Assembly (NCBI GenBank): GCA_025057995.1
Contig: JANXEW010000002.1
Location: 62,001-126,000, forward strand
Source: Thermofilaceae archaeon
GTDB taxonomy: Archaea > Thermoproteota > Thermoprotei > Thermofilales > Thermofilaceae
Direction: 5' to 3'
DNA: 64,000 bases
Part shown: positions 8,850 through 17,415 of the stretch, in pieces
Numbering within the stretch: the first letter of the stretch is position 1
How the letters are laid out: every line of letters begins with the position of its first letter
The notes under the pieces: model-generated
Database searches by the model: none
What the model was told of the DNA's origin: nothing
Seen by the model: only the letters and a program-made list of their open reading frames with translations
Program-made: the position numbers and the translations under genes

Positions 8850-9019
8850 ATCAACTGAGCCCTACGTCTACCTTTACTTTTTCTCTCCTCCATAAGTCTA
8901 TCGTAGGTATCTTCGAGTTCCTCTCGCGTGAACATTCTACCGCAGGTTGTGCAAACGTGCATTTTTAGATCTCGGTTGTAGGAAAGTTCACCACCACATT
9001 CAGGGCAACGGCGAGGCAT
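8846..9019 (-). CDS. Small zinc-ribbon protein coupled to the GPN GTPase
   Basis: A 57-residue ORF that is easy to miss because of its length. It starts MPRRCPECGGELSY and continues with VCTTCGRMF, giving one C4 zinc ribbon (C5, C8, C23, C26), then an acidic helix (TREELEDTYDRLMEER) and a basic tail (KSKGRRR). Its TGA overlaps the GPN GTPase ATG by the ATGA arrangement, strong evidence for a real, cotranslated gene. It may be a nucleic-acid or RNA-polymerase-binding partner of the GTPase; that is inference. Confidence 0.85.
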   Translation of the reverse strand: MPRRCPECGGELSYNRDLKMHVCTTCGRMFTREELEDTYDRLMEERKSKGRRRAQLI

Positions 9020-9179
9020 CTACTACCACTTTGTGGTCGCTCTTAAAAGAGTTTCCAGAGGTAGGCGACGTAGGCTCGTACCAGCCTTCTCTTCACTCGG
9101 CCTTAACCGTCTGAACCCGGTTTCGCCATCATTGCCTTTCTCTATTTCTATTTTATACTTTTTAGTTTTTCGTCGTTGT

Positions 9180-9914
9180 TTACAGCAAGTTCAACGCGAT
9201 CAAAATAATCTCCAATAAGCTACCTAAGAATATGTGTGTCAGATATCCGATAGCGAGAACTGTCACAAAAGGTATGTGAGGTGAAACCCATACTATGGGA
9301 CTCGATATTTGTTCTTGTACGGTATCTATACCGAGTTTTATCGTTAGGTACCTTTTATCATTTACTGTTCTTTCAGCAAGTGAGTAAAAATCTTTTTTAG
9401 AAAGGTACTCCTCTCTTGTAACTGTTTTAAGTGTAAAGAGGGCGAGAAACTTGGTCAATTTTCCAGCTTCAATGTTTTTAAAAGGTTCTTCTCCCTTGAA
9501 TATAAGCTTCAGGTTTTGAAACAGAAGGGACAGAGGAAAAGCACAAGATAAGAGAAGCGAGTTGGTTAGCACAGAGATTGATGGAAAGAGTCCAAGCGGA
9601 GAAACCCGCGTCGGTATCGTTACAAGCCCGATGCAGGAAAGCGCAAGAAAGTCGGCTTCCCCCATTAGGTTGAAAGCGGATACGCTTAGTCCTAAAGTGA
9701 ATGCGATATGGATTGAAATCACGTAAGCCTTTAAGAAATAGTCATCTAATGCTGCCAGCTCTAGTAGGATAAAAGGCGCTGTTAAAACACATAAAAGCAG
9801 CCAAACAACGTCATCAACTTCTCTACTTTTTGCGTCAGAATACGCTGCGTAACCCAGCATAATCAATGAGATCATGGTACGCGTTATTCGCGCGTAATGT
9901 AGAGGTAGCATCAC
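9180..9914 (-). CDS. Type IV prepilin/prearchaellin peptidase (A24 family)
   Basis: Integral-membrane aspartic protease of 244 residues that cleaves class III signal peptides of archaellins and pilins. The first catalytic Asp is in YSDAKSREVDD (D27) and the second in the GEAD motif (85-88, D88), both next to hydrophobic helices as in PibD/FlaK. The protein has an inserted soluble loop (about 130-210) between its helices and a C-terminal helix. Translation starts at GTG 9914 or the next ATG; an AT-rich TATA-like element lies near 9937-9946. No pilin gene is adjacent. Confidence 0.85.
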   Translation of the reverse strand: MMLPLHYARITRTMISLIMLGYAAYSDAKSREVDDVVWLLLCVLTAPFILLELAALDDYFLKAYVISIHIAFTLGLSVSAFNLMGEADFLALSCIGLVTIPTRVSPLGLFPSISVLTNSLLLSCAFPLSLLFQNLKLIFKGEEPFKNIEAGKLTKFLALFTLKTVTREEYLSKKDFYSLAERTVNDKRYLTIKLGIDTVQEQISSPIVWVSPHIPFVTVLAIGYLTHIFLGSLLEIILIALNLL

Positions 9915-9984
9915 TCCAATAGCCTGCTTCTACAACTTTTTATTTTTCTTTGCTTGCAGCGTGAGCACTTATGACACAAAAACT

Positions 9985-9992
9985 CTTTAAAA
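9985..9992 (+). promoter_or_regulatory. TATA-box promoter of gltX
   Basis: A ctttaaaa element predicts a start near 10014, just before the GGGAG ribosome-binding site (10014-10018) and the GTG start at 10023. Confidence 0.45.
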
Positions 9993-10022
9993 CAGTACCT
10001 ATTCGCTTGCTGCGGGAGTTAA

Positions 10023-11756
10023 GTGAGCTTTGAGGGGATTCGGAGGCTGCTCCTCATATATGCGCTAGAGAATGCACTAAAACACGGTGGCAAAGCTTTA
10101 CCGCAGCCAGTGCTATCTAAGGTACTAGGCTCCGTACCGGAACTGAAGCCACGCGCGAGAGAGATCCTGAAAATAGCTGAAGAAATTGTAAATGAGGTGA
10201 ACTCAAAAAGCATCGAAGAACAAAAAAAGCTTCTTGAGGAGCTGGGCCTAATCCATCATGCTACTAAGGTTGAAGAAGTTGCCCGTAAGGGGTTACCGCC
10301 ACTACCTGAGGCAGAAATGGGTAAAGTCACGACTAGATTTGCTCCTAATCCAGATTTCGTCTTACATCTGGGAAGCGCGAGGCCAGCTGTACTGAGTTAC
10401 GAGTATGCACGTATGTATAAGGGACGTTTCATATTGAGGTTCGAGGACACCGATCCGAAGACGAAAGCCCCCATGCTGGAAGCTTACGATGTAATTAGAG
10501 ACGATTTGCGTTGGCTAGGTTTGAAATGGGATGAAGAATATATCCAATCTCTTAGGATGGAGCTCTACTATGATTACGCTGAAAGGCTCTTAAAAATGGG
10601 GAGCGCTTATGTATGCACTTGTACCCGTAACGCGATCAGCGAATACAGGACTATGGGTTTCAGGTGCACCTGTGCCTCACGGGAAGTAGAAGAGCAACAC
10701 GAGCTCTGGGACAAGATGTTAGCTGGCGATTTCAGAGAAGGTGAGGCTGTTTTGAGAATAAAGACCGATGTACATCATCCCAACCCATCGGTAAGAGACT
10801 GGATAGCTTTCAGGATAATCGATACAGAAAACCACCCTCACCCCTTGGTGGGTAGCAAGTATGTAGTCTGGCCCACTTACAACTTCGCTTGTGCAGTCGA
10901 CGACCACCTAATGGGGGTTACTCATATACTTAGAGGGGTTGAGCATGAAGTAAACACGCTAAAACAAAAATACATCTATGACAACTTCGGATGGAAGTAC
11001 CCTGTCGCAATACACTTCGGAAGACTGGGCATCGAGGGTGCCATTCTTAGCAAATCGAAAATACGTGAAGGTATTAAAGCGGGACTCTTCGAGGGATTTG
11101 ACGACATACGGCTCGCTACTCTTCGAGCATTAAAACGTAGAGGTATTCTTCCAGAAGCTATACATGATTTGATACTTCATGTGGGGATAAAATCGTCTAC
11201 TGCTCGCATAAGTTTAGAAAACTTAAATGCTATAAATAGAAAATATGTTGAGCGAATAGCTAACAGATATATGTTCGTACCAGATCCTCATCTCATAGAA
11301 ATTACTGTGGAGGAAAGTCAGTTAACGGGTAAAGTACCCTGCCACCCCTCTTTTCCAGAAAGGGGGGTTAGAGAGTTGAATGTTAAATGTACCTCAGGCG
11401 TGGGTAAAGTGTATATTTCCGAAAGTGATTTTAAAACATTGGGTGAAGGATCTGAAGTGAGACTGCTGGGGTTAGCTAACATTAGGCTCTTTGAGGGGAA
11501 CAAAGCCGAAATTGTGAATTTTGGTATTGATTATGCAAAGTCTAAGGAACTTCCAATTATACAATGGGTACCGCTTGAGTCAGCCGTGAGTGTACGAGTT
11601 TTAATGGCTAGAGGGACTTCGCTTTTTAACATCAGCGGAGTAGCTGAGCCAGGGGTGAAAGATTTGCAGAGTGGTGATCGAGCGCAATTTTTCAGATTCG
11701 GATTCGTGGTTTTAGAGGACAGCACTAAAATGTTGTTTATTTATACACATGATTAA
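10023..11756 (+). CDS. gltX: Glutamyl-tRNA synthetase (archaeal GltX)
   Basis: Class I synthetase of 577 residues charging tRNA with glutamate. It has the archaeal/eukaryotic architecture: an N-terminal helical extension of about 95 residues, the catalytic RFAPNPDFVLHLGSAR with the HIGH-equivalent HLGS (115-118), ILRFEDTDP, and the KMSKS-equivalent LSKSK (342-346). The C-terminal half is the beta-barrel anticodon-binding domain of the GlnRS type. In most archaea this enzyme is non-discriminating and supplies Glu-tRNA(Gln) for amidation. The GTG start has a GGGAG ribosome-binding site four bases upstream. The convergent neighbour ends 1 nt away. Confidence 0.97.
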   Translation: MSFEGIRRLLLIYALENALKHGGKALPQPVLSKVLGSVPELKPRAREILKIAEEIVNEVNSKSIEEQKKLLEELGLIHHATKVEEVARKGLPPLPEAEMGKVTTRFAPNPDFVLHLGSARPAVLSYEYARMYKGRFILRFEDTDPKTKAPMLEAYDVIRDDLRWLGLKWDEEYIQSLRMELYYDYAERLLKMGSAYVCTCTRNAISEYRTMGFRCTCASREVEEQHELWDKMLAGDFREGEAVLRIKTDVHHPNPSVRDWIAFRIIDTENHPHPLVGSKYVVWPTYNFACAVDDHLMGVTHILRGVEHEVNTLKQKYIYDNFGWKYPVAIHFGRLGIEGAILSKSKIREGIKAGLFEGFDDIRLATLRALKRRGILPEAIHDLILHVGIKSSTARISLENLNAINRKYVERIANRYMFVPDPHLIEITVEESQLTGKVPCHPSFPERGVRELNVKCTSGVGKVYISESDFKTLGEGSEVRLLGLANIRLFEGNKAEIVNFGIDYAKSKELPIIQWVPLESAVSVRVLMARGTSLFNISGVAEPGVKDLQSGDRAQFFRFGFVVLEDSTKMLFIYTHD

Positions 11757-11757
11757 C

Positions 11758-12153
11758 CTAGAGGCTCTTTAAGTTCCAAGGCTTTCCTTCTTCAATAATA
11801 TGTTTAGGAAGTTTTTCCGTATGTCTCTTCAAGAAGTCTAAATCCTCCTTCTTGTCCCGCATCTCATCGGGAAGAAGTATAGGTATCTCATCCATTATCG
11901 GATACCAACGGCCGCAGGCGGAGCAATGCAAAGCCCCCTCAGCCACTTCAAACTTTATACATTCGTCACATCCTGGATCTTCCTTAAGTTCTTCAACCCT
12001 TCTACCTTTAAAGGAGCAATAAATCTCGCATGCTGGCTTTCTTTTAAATGGACTGCTCCTTTCCTCATACTTCCTCAACTCTAACACGTGAAGCTCCAAA
12101 GGAAATGCCTTATCGTATGGACACGCTAATAAATCCATTAGCCTAAACTTCAA
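11758..12153 (-). CDS. Trm112-like methyltransferase activator protein
   Basis: A 131-residue zinc protein of the Trm112/COG2835 family. It opens with the family signature MKFRLMDLLACPYDK and closes its core with ALHCSACGRWYPIMDEIPILLPDEM. The inserted middle contains more cysteines (C42, C46 and the GCDEC region), as in longer archaeal versions. Trm112 stabilises several SAM methyltransferases that act on tRNA, rRNA and release factors; in archaea Trm11/Trm-G10 enzymes are among the partners, and one is encoded at 5120-6160. The gene converges on gltX and has no operon partner. Confidence 0.82.
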   Translation of the reverse strand: MKFRLMDLLACPYDKAFPLELHVLELRKYEERSSPFKRKPACEIYCSFKGRRVEELKEDPGCDECIKFEVAEGALHCSACGRWYPIMDEIPILLPDEMRDKKEDLDFLKRHTEKLPKHIIEEGKPWNLKSL

Positions 12154-12339
12154 TTTTTACACCCTGTAGCCCTGCAATCCGCTTCGTTTTAAGGGCTTCG
12201 CGTGAAAACTACCGGAGGCATAGAGTAACGGATTAATGGTTGATCATAGGAGTTACAGTTGTATTACGGGGATACTCTCTAGAAAACAGGTACAGGTTTG
12301 AGTGTACCCCATCTAAAATGCTCCCCCCATTCAAACATT

Positions 12340-14274
12340 GTGAAGAGGTTGAAGATGTCAGTTACCCTGTGTATAGCTCTACTAGTCTTCTTAACTGGTA
12401 GCCTATATGCACAATCAGCTGGTTCGAGTAGCTATGTTTACTACGCTAGGTTGGATTACGTTTTGAGTACACGTTTTGCCACATCTATTCTTATCGGGGA
12501 GAACCAGGTGTCCGAAATCACAGCACCACCGCCGCCACCTGGCTACGATTTGTACTACATCAAGGTAACTTTCCCAGGGGGGATGCCTGACTCTATCGTT
12601 CCAGTAAAGTATGACAAAGCTGAGTTTATTGATAATAAGGTTTTCTCACTTATGGCTTACACTGACACAGTTAAACTTGCAAGTAAAGGAACCAACGCTG
12701 CAGTAAACTTTGACATAACTGTATATTACGTACGTAGCACATGGCTTCGACTGACGGAGGGAACGGTAAAGTTTCTGATTGAGGAACCTCCGCCACCATT
12801 TACTAAAAATGACTTAACGGTTAAATTATCTATTGATAATCATGCACCCTTCGCAATTTCTGGTTTGAAAGGTCCAAATGAGGAGAACTTGTTAAACCTA
12901 GAACCTAACCCAGATGCTATAAGGGTGGATTATAAACATGTGGAATTAAACTTTGCATACCTAGAATTGGGGGAGTACTCTGTAATCCTAAAAGAGGGAG
13001 AAGACTATGTTCTACCCCCTTCCTACATAGCTATTGAGCCACCCTTTAAGGAGGATACGATACAGCCAGGTAGCGCGAAACGTTATGGTCTAGGTCAGGT
13101 AAAAGGTTGGAGGGGTATTGGGTCAATCGTAATAATTCACACAATAGCTCCACTTAGTGGTAGAGGTGGCGGCGATGTAGAAGTACTTGGAGAGCTTGTA
13201 GATTTCGCCTACTATAAAAACGAAGTAGTTACGATCAAAGCCGCGTCCTTCCTTATTCCAAATATTAACTTAAAGATTTACATAAAGGCTTACATAGTAT
13301 TTGGAGCATGGTTTGAGATAAAGAACAACATGAAGAATTCCGTTAACGTTATGTACACTAATGTCTTCATCAAGGAGACTGGCAACTGGCTGCCTACAGG
13401 CGTCGAAATGATAGTACGGGATAGCGACATAAAAGACGCGATGGCTGCTTATCTAGTAGTTCAGGCTCCGAGCTACGGAAAAATAACAGGAATTAAAACT
13501 CCATCCGGTGCGGAGATAGGGGCTGTAGAAGAGGGGCTCCTACCCTGGGGGAGCGAGTACAGGGATGTGAGAGTGTTTCTCAACGAGGCCTATATACAAG
13601 TGAAAGCTTTTGGTAATGTCGAGGTTGGGAGTTATTTCTTTAGGATAGATTGGAAACCCATAACGTTTAGGCTGGTGGATGAGGGCGGCTCTCCTATCAT
13701 GGGAGCGACTGTCACAATAAGTGGTCCCGTCAACGCCTCAACTCTAAGCGATGAAAAAGGACTCGCTTCTTTCAGGCTTTACAAACCGGGCCCCTACTCA
13801 GTAAATGTAAGTTTCAAAGGAGTTTCTGTTGCCGAATTGCGTCTTGGCTCCATAGTCTCTGAACTTATCGATGTGAAGTGTAGCGTATACAGAGTGTCCT
13901 GGGTTATTACAGACTTCTGGGACAAATCGTTAGAAGGAGCTGAGATAGTAGTTAAAAACGGTGAAACTTTAATAGCTAGAGCTTTCAGCAACAATGGAGG
14001 TACGACTGAAGTTCTACAAATTCCAGGCGGAGAATTTTCTGTTCAAGTATCCTACAAGAGAGTTAGTAAGACTAGCGTTGAACAAATAAATAACAATGGG
14101 GTGCGAAAGTACAGGATGGATATCCTGTTTGAAATACCACTCTTCGGCGGCATACCGTTAACAACTCTTGAAACGGCAGCGATAGGTACGGCGATAGGCG
14201 GTGGAACAGCTGGATTAGCTTTTTCAAAAAGAAAGAGGATGTCAACTATAGAAGAAGTAGCATTAGAAGAATAA
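12340..14274 (+). CDS. Exported, C-terminally anchored surface protein
   Basis: A large protein (644 residues from GTG 12340) of unknown exact role. A basic n-region KRLK and hydrophobic VTLCIALLVFLTG form a signal peptide, with a likely cut near LYA/QSA. The middle is beta-rich with proline-rich linkers (APPPPPG, EEPPPPF). Near the C-terminus (genome about 13670-13830) a CarboxypepD-reg/CnaB-like beta-sandwich is visible (FRLVDEGGSPIMGATVTISG), followed by a second similar unit. It ends in one transmembrane segment and a KRKR stop-transfer. An in-frame TTG at 12298 and an ATG at 12355 (AGAGG ribosome-binding site six bases upstream) are alternative starts. It is probably an S-layer-associated or solute-binding envelope protein. 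Confidence 0.75.
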   Translation: MKRLKMSVTLCIALLVFLTGSLYAQSAGSSSYVYYARLDYVLSTRFATSILIGENQVSEITAPPPPPGYDLYYIKVTFPGGMPDSIVPVKYDKAEFIDNKVFSLMAYTDTVKLASKGTNAAVNFDITVYYVRSTWLRLTEGTVKFLIEEPPPPFTKNDLTVKLSIDNHAPFAISGLKGPNEENLLNLEPNPDAIRVDYKHVELNFAYLELGEYSVILKEGEDYVLPPSYIAIEPPFKEDTIQPGSAKRYGLGQVKGWRGIGSIVIIHTIAPLSGRGGGDVEVLGELVDFAYYKNEVVTIKAASFLIPNINLKIYIKAYIVFGAWFEIKNNMKNSVNVMYTNVFIKETGNWLPTGVEMIVRDSDIKDAMAAYLVVQAPSYGKITGIKTPSGAEIGAVEEGLLPWGSEYRDVRVFLNEAYIQVKAFGNVEVGSYFFRIDWKPITFRLVDEGGSPIMGATVTISGPVNASTLSDEKGLASFRLYKPGPYSVNVSFKGVSVAELRLGSIVSELIDVKCSVYRVSWVITDFWDKSLEGAEIVVKNGETLIARAFSNNGGTTEVLQIPGGEFSVQVSYKRVSKTSVEQINNNGVRKYRMDILFEIPLFGGIPLTTLETAAIGTAIGGGTAGLAFSKRKRMSTIEEVALEE

Positions 14275-14478
14275 AGTCACAGTATATTTTTTATTTTAAT
14301 AACATTTTTATGTGGTTGATTTGAGAAATTCAGTACGTTCTTTTATAGAACTTTAAATTTATGAATATAAAAAAGAAACTAGCCTAAAGCGTAATAACCT
14401 TAAACGAATTAATCTGTGGATATGCTCAACGTTAAGGAGCGAAAAGACAATGAACACAAGTATACCAACACCCTTTTA

Positions 14479-14486
14479 TTTTATAG
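14479..14486 (+). promoter_or_regulatory. TATA-box promoter of the M48 protease gene (leaderless)
   Basis: A ttttatag box is centred about 27 nt before the ATG at 14510, so transcription should begin at or next to the start codon. The stretch from 14275 to here is very AT-rich and shows no gene. Confidence 0.5.
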
Positions 14487-14509
14487 TATAGGATCCCGTA
14501 CTGCCGTAA

Positions 14510-15979
14510 ATGTTGGGGCTCACAGTCTTGGAAAAGGAGATACCGTATATTGATCTTAGTGATGATGTCACTAGGCGGAGGTTCGAAGATTTTATCACTC
14601 GTGTACTGAGGGATACCTATGGAAAATATCTTGGAGGAACTCTATCGGTAAGTTATTCAGGTTCGCCCGGTCTTCTTTTCTACATAGATCACGACTCAGG
14701 TCCTCTACTTGAGGTGTTGTTAACCTATTCTGCTTCAAGCGTTAGATACAGGGTATCCTTGCTACGTCCCTTCGTTAGTAGTACCTTAGCAGAACGTGTC
14801 GCCACAATTATAGAGAATGCGCTCCGCTTTTTCGCAGAGACAGGAGGCATCGGAGTTGCATATTTTGTATTTGTACCAGGTAGGCAGATTGTGCCGCCGA
14901 GAACCGAGTCTAAGACGAGACGTGCCCTTCAGGCACTCCTATTAAGTAACTTAGTCTTTCTCTTCGCTATGTCAATACTTATATCCTATGTAGTCTATGT
15001 GGTTTTCAGGAATTACGCGCCTTTTGTCCTTGTATTAATGCAAGTACCAATCATGCTTCTGTCTTATAAGCTGGTGCCTCACTTAATGGGAGACTGGCGT
15101 ATTGATAGGAAGCATCGATTCGTGTACCTTGTAGGATTACGTATGCCACTCGATAAGTATGAGGAGGTTCTCCAGAGGGTAATACTGCCTAAAAGATATG
15201 AGATAAAACAACGGCTCTACTCGGCTAGCCTTGAGAAGGGAGAAGAACTCAACACAGAGTTAATCAGCTCTTTGTTATCTGAGTATGGCATCAGTCCAGA
15301 AGATTACGATACTGAGATAAAAAAGGTGGATCTGTATGGAATTATTGAAAGACTAGCGGTAAGGTTTAAAACAAAGAGGATACCAGTTGTTTTCCTGTCA
15401 AACATCGTGATACCTAATGCAGCAGCATCAGGCGTCGGATGGTCATTGTCATCCCTTATCGTAACCACCGGATTGATATCAAGGCTGGACGAGGAGGAGT
15501 TAGAAGCGGTATTAGGCCATGAATTTAGTCATATTAAACGACGTGACGTTTTAACTTTCTTCCTTTTAAGTAGCACCGAATACTTGAGTAGAGTGTACAT
15601 AGCTATGCTTCTTTGGCCCCTTTTTGCAACACCACTTGGTTTCCTTTACCTATGGTTCTCATTAACAGCCTTTTTCATCGCGGCAAAGTTCATCGAAGCT
15701 AGAGCTGATGTGGATTCCGCCTACACGGTCGGGCGTCCAGAAAAGCTGGCCTCGGCCCTCCGAAAGATAGGGTTTAGGCATTTCAATTTAGAAAGCAAGT
15801 GGAGCGGTAGGCTAGCTGCTTGGCTAAGATGGGACCCTCATCCGCCGATCACATTCCGACACGAGAAACTTTTAGAGATGTCCTCAGGAAAGACCATAAA
15901 GGGAGTCTGGAGAGAGGCTATAGTAAGCTGTCTCAAGGATTTACTAAGCTCTCTTAAATATTCCTGGGTTACGAGGTAA
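14510..15979 (+). CDS. Membrane-bound M48 (HtpX-like) zinc metalloprotease
   Basis: A 489-residue protein. Zinc-protease motif HEFSH is at 337-341, with the third ligand E396 in FIEARADVDSA. Hydrophobic helices flank the catalytic domain (about 145-190 and 350-395). The first 140 residues form an additional soluble domain not found in E. coli HtpX, and a soluble insertion (about 225-290) precedes the catalytic core. HtpX-family enzymes degrade damaged membrane proteins. It is followed by two small unknown genes on the same strand. The family call is firm; the substrate is unknown. Confidence 0.88.
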   Translation: MLGLTVLEKEIPYIDLSDDVTRRRFEDFITRVLRDTYGKYLGGTLSVSYSGSPGLLFYIDHDSGPLLEVLLTYSASSVRYRVSLLRPFVSSTLAERVATIIENALRFFAETGGIGVAYFVFVPGRQIVPPRTESKTRRALQALLLSNLVFLFAMSILISYVVYVVFRNYAPFVLVLMQVPIMLLSYKLVPHLMGDWRIDRKHRFVYLVGLRMPLDKYEEVLQRVILPKRYEIKQRLYSASLEKGEELNTELISSLLSEYGISPEDYDTEIKKVDLYGIIERLAVRFKTKRIPVVFLSNIVIPNAAASGVGWSLSSLIVTTGLISRLDEEELEAVLGHEFSHIKRRDVLTFFLLSSTEYLSRVYIAMLLWPLFATPLGFLYLWFSLTAFFIAAKFIEARADVDSAYTVGRPEKLASALRKIGFRHFNLESKWSGRLAAWLRWDPHPPITFRHEKLLEMSSGKTIKGVWREAIVSCLKDLLSSLKYSWVTR

Positions 15980-16117
15980 TATACGGTCATAAATTTGCAT
16001 AGCCCCTTCCTTGCATATAATACTGACATAGTACTGTAAAGATACCTATGATAATCTTCGGAGTTTGCTATGGTATGGATAAACGTTGATGTTAACTTAG
16101 TGGTATGCAGGGTAGAC

Positions 16118-16459
16118 ATGTCCTCTATTCACTTGAGGAATGCGTTAAGCATGCTTGAGGAACTTCTGCAGAGGAACGATATAAACGGCGATGTAAAGAG
16201 TACTTTACAGCAAGTGAGAAAAGAAATTGTTGAGGCACAAGACGAAGCTTTGTGGGCACGGGGGAGAGCTAAAGAAGCTTTTCACGTGCTCGAGGAGCTC
16301 CTAGAGCTATTGGGAGCTGAAGCTAGAAGTGGTAAAGTGTATCTCTCCAGAGACTTGCAAACGAGGCAGGTGGAGATTAGCCCTTACGTTGAAGCCGTTG
16401 TTAGAGAAGACGGCAGAGTAAAGATAGAAAAGGTCGCGACAGTTCCAACGTCGCACTAG
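16118..16459 (+). CDS. Small helical protein of unknown function
   Basis: I do not recognise this 113-residue protein. The first 75 residues are strongly helical and charged with heptad-like leucines (LRNALSMLEELLQRNDI, EEIVEAQDEALWAR-type repeats, VLEELLELLG), suggesting a coiled coil. The tail is short and beta-like (VEAVVREDGRVKIEKVATV). I chose the ATG at 16118, which has an AGGG ribosome-binding site five bases upstream; an in-frame ATG at 16070 would add 16 residues. It sits between the M48 protease and a zinc-ribbon membrane protein. Confidence 0.55.
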   Translation: MSSIHLRNALSMLEELLQRNDINGDVKSTLQQVRKEIVEAQDEALWARGRAKEAFHVLEELLELLGAEARSGKVYLSRDLQTRQVEISPYVEAVVREDGRVKIEKVATVPTSH

Positions 16460-16557
16460 TTATTTACCGTAAGGAGATTGGGGAAAGAATTTATAGAGTA
16501 AATGTTACAGTACATGATGACTGATGATAGGGGGTCCAAGCTCTGAGAGGGTAGGGA

Positions 16558-17079
16558 GTGATGAGCGAGTACCTCGATAGGCTTAGTAAAATAGGAGCAA
16601 GAGCTACTAACCTTTACCTTATCACGCTTATAGTAGTTGCAGCTATCTCTTGTGTGCTAGCTCTTACCATTCCTTATGTCGTACACATAACCTCCGATGC
16701 CGGAGTCGCTAACTTCTCATCTCTCGCTCTTATTTATTTGATAGTAGCTGTTTCGGTTATAAGTTCACTTGTTATGGGAGCTATATCCTCCATCCTACTC
16801 CTATTAGCTACTAGACGGCTCCTTGTGGTTTTCACTGCGTTGGTATTACGAGAAATTCACCCCAAGGTCGCGGTAGAGACGGTTCAAACCACGACTGAGA
16901 CACAAGTCCAAGAGCTAATATCTGCACAACAGCCTACACGTCCACTTTCTCTCAAACCAACCGAGACGAAAGCTGTGAAAATCCCTCAGACAGAGAAAAA
17001 ATGTCCACAGTGCGGGAGAACTTTACCGTACGGAAACGTGCATATAGTTTGCCCATATTGTGGCCGCCGGTTACGATAG
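16558..17079 (+). CDS. Membrane protein with C-terminal zinc ribbon
   Basis: A 173-residue protein with two long hydrophobic segments (about 19-43 and 54-88). A threonine/proline-rich cytoplasmic-type linker follows, then a C-terminal CPQCGRTLPYG plus CPYCGRR zinc ribbon. GTG 16558 and ATG 16561 are adjacent; a GAGGG ribosome-binding site precedes both, and a TATA-like element (gaatttatagag) lies near 16490. The architecture is common among archaeal membrane proteins of unknown function, so no function is proposed. Confidence 0.65.
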   Translation: MMSEYLDRLSKIGARATNLYLITLIVVAAISCVLALTIPYVVHITSDAGVANFSSLALIYLIVAVSVISSLVMGAISSILLLLATRRLLVVFTALVLREIHPKVAVETVQTTTETQVQELISAQQPTRPLSLKPTETKAVKIPQTEKKCPQCGRTLPYGNVHIVCPYCGRRLR

Positions 17080-17143
17080 TTTTGAGTCTACCCTGGACCT
17101 CCCGAATAATCTTAGGCTTGGTCTAAACTCTAAATTTGTCTAG

Positions 17144-17207
17144 GTGCAGTATCCTTATATCAGGGATGGCTTTCCTTCTGCACTGCTCAACCCTTAGCGA
17201 AGGGTTG
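17144..17207. ncRNA. Candidate structured RNA in a 336-nt gene-free region
   Basis: The gap 17080-17415 between convergent genes has no convincing ORF but folds strongly. GTGCAG (17144-17149) pairs with CTGCAC (17178-17183), with an inner ATCC/GGAT helix. Immediately after, an 8-bp perfect hairpin CAACCCTT-AGCG-AAGGGTTG spans 17188-17207. The downstream sequence to 17415 is less AT-rich than other gaps in the window. On the minus strand a CTTTAAAAA TATA-like motif at 17413-17421 could drive a leftward transcript. I could not match it to RNase P RNA, SRP RNA or a C/D guide, so strand and identity are open. Confidence 0.3.
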
Positions 17208-17415
17208 CGTTGGCGAGGCGGTATACGAACGATATGTCTCTTCGATCACGTTCGGAGGGAAAAAGTAATCGACCCTGGCGTCAACATTCACGCGACCAGA
17301 ACGTTGAAGTCTAACGATAAACTAATTAAGCAAGCATAGAAAGATAAACAGCCGGGATGACTTATCACTTGCCCCAGCCAGATTAAATGAGGAAACCGTG
17401 GCGGTGGACCGGTTT

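Noticed and set aside
16513-16545. RTGATGA and CTGA motifs close together, suggesting a box C/D guide RNA.
   Set aside because: Spacing is too short for C, D', C' and D boxes with guides, and the stretch fits the 5' leader of the 16558 gene downstream of a TATA-like element.
17136-17339. A 67-codon frame in the gap after the zinc-ribbon membrane protein.
   Set aside because: No ribosome-binding site, no domain-like pattern, and the DNA is better explained by hairpin structure.
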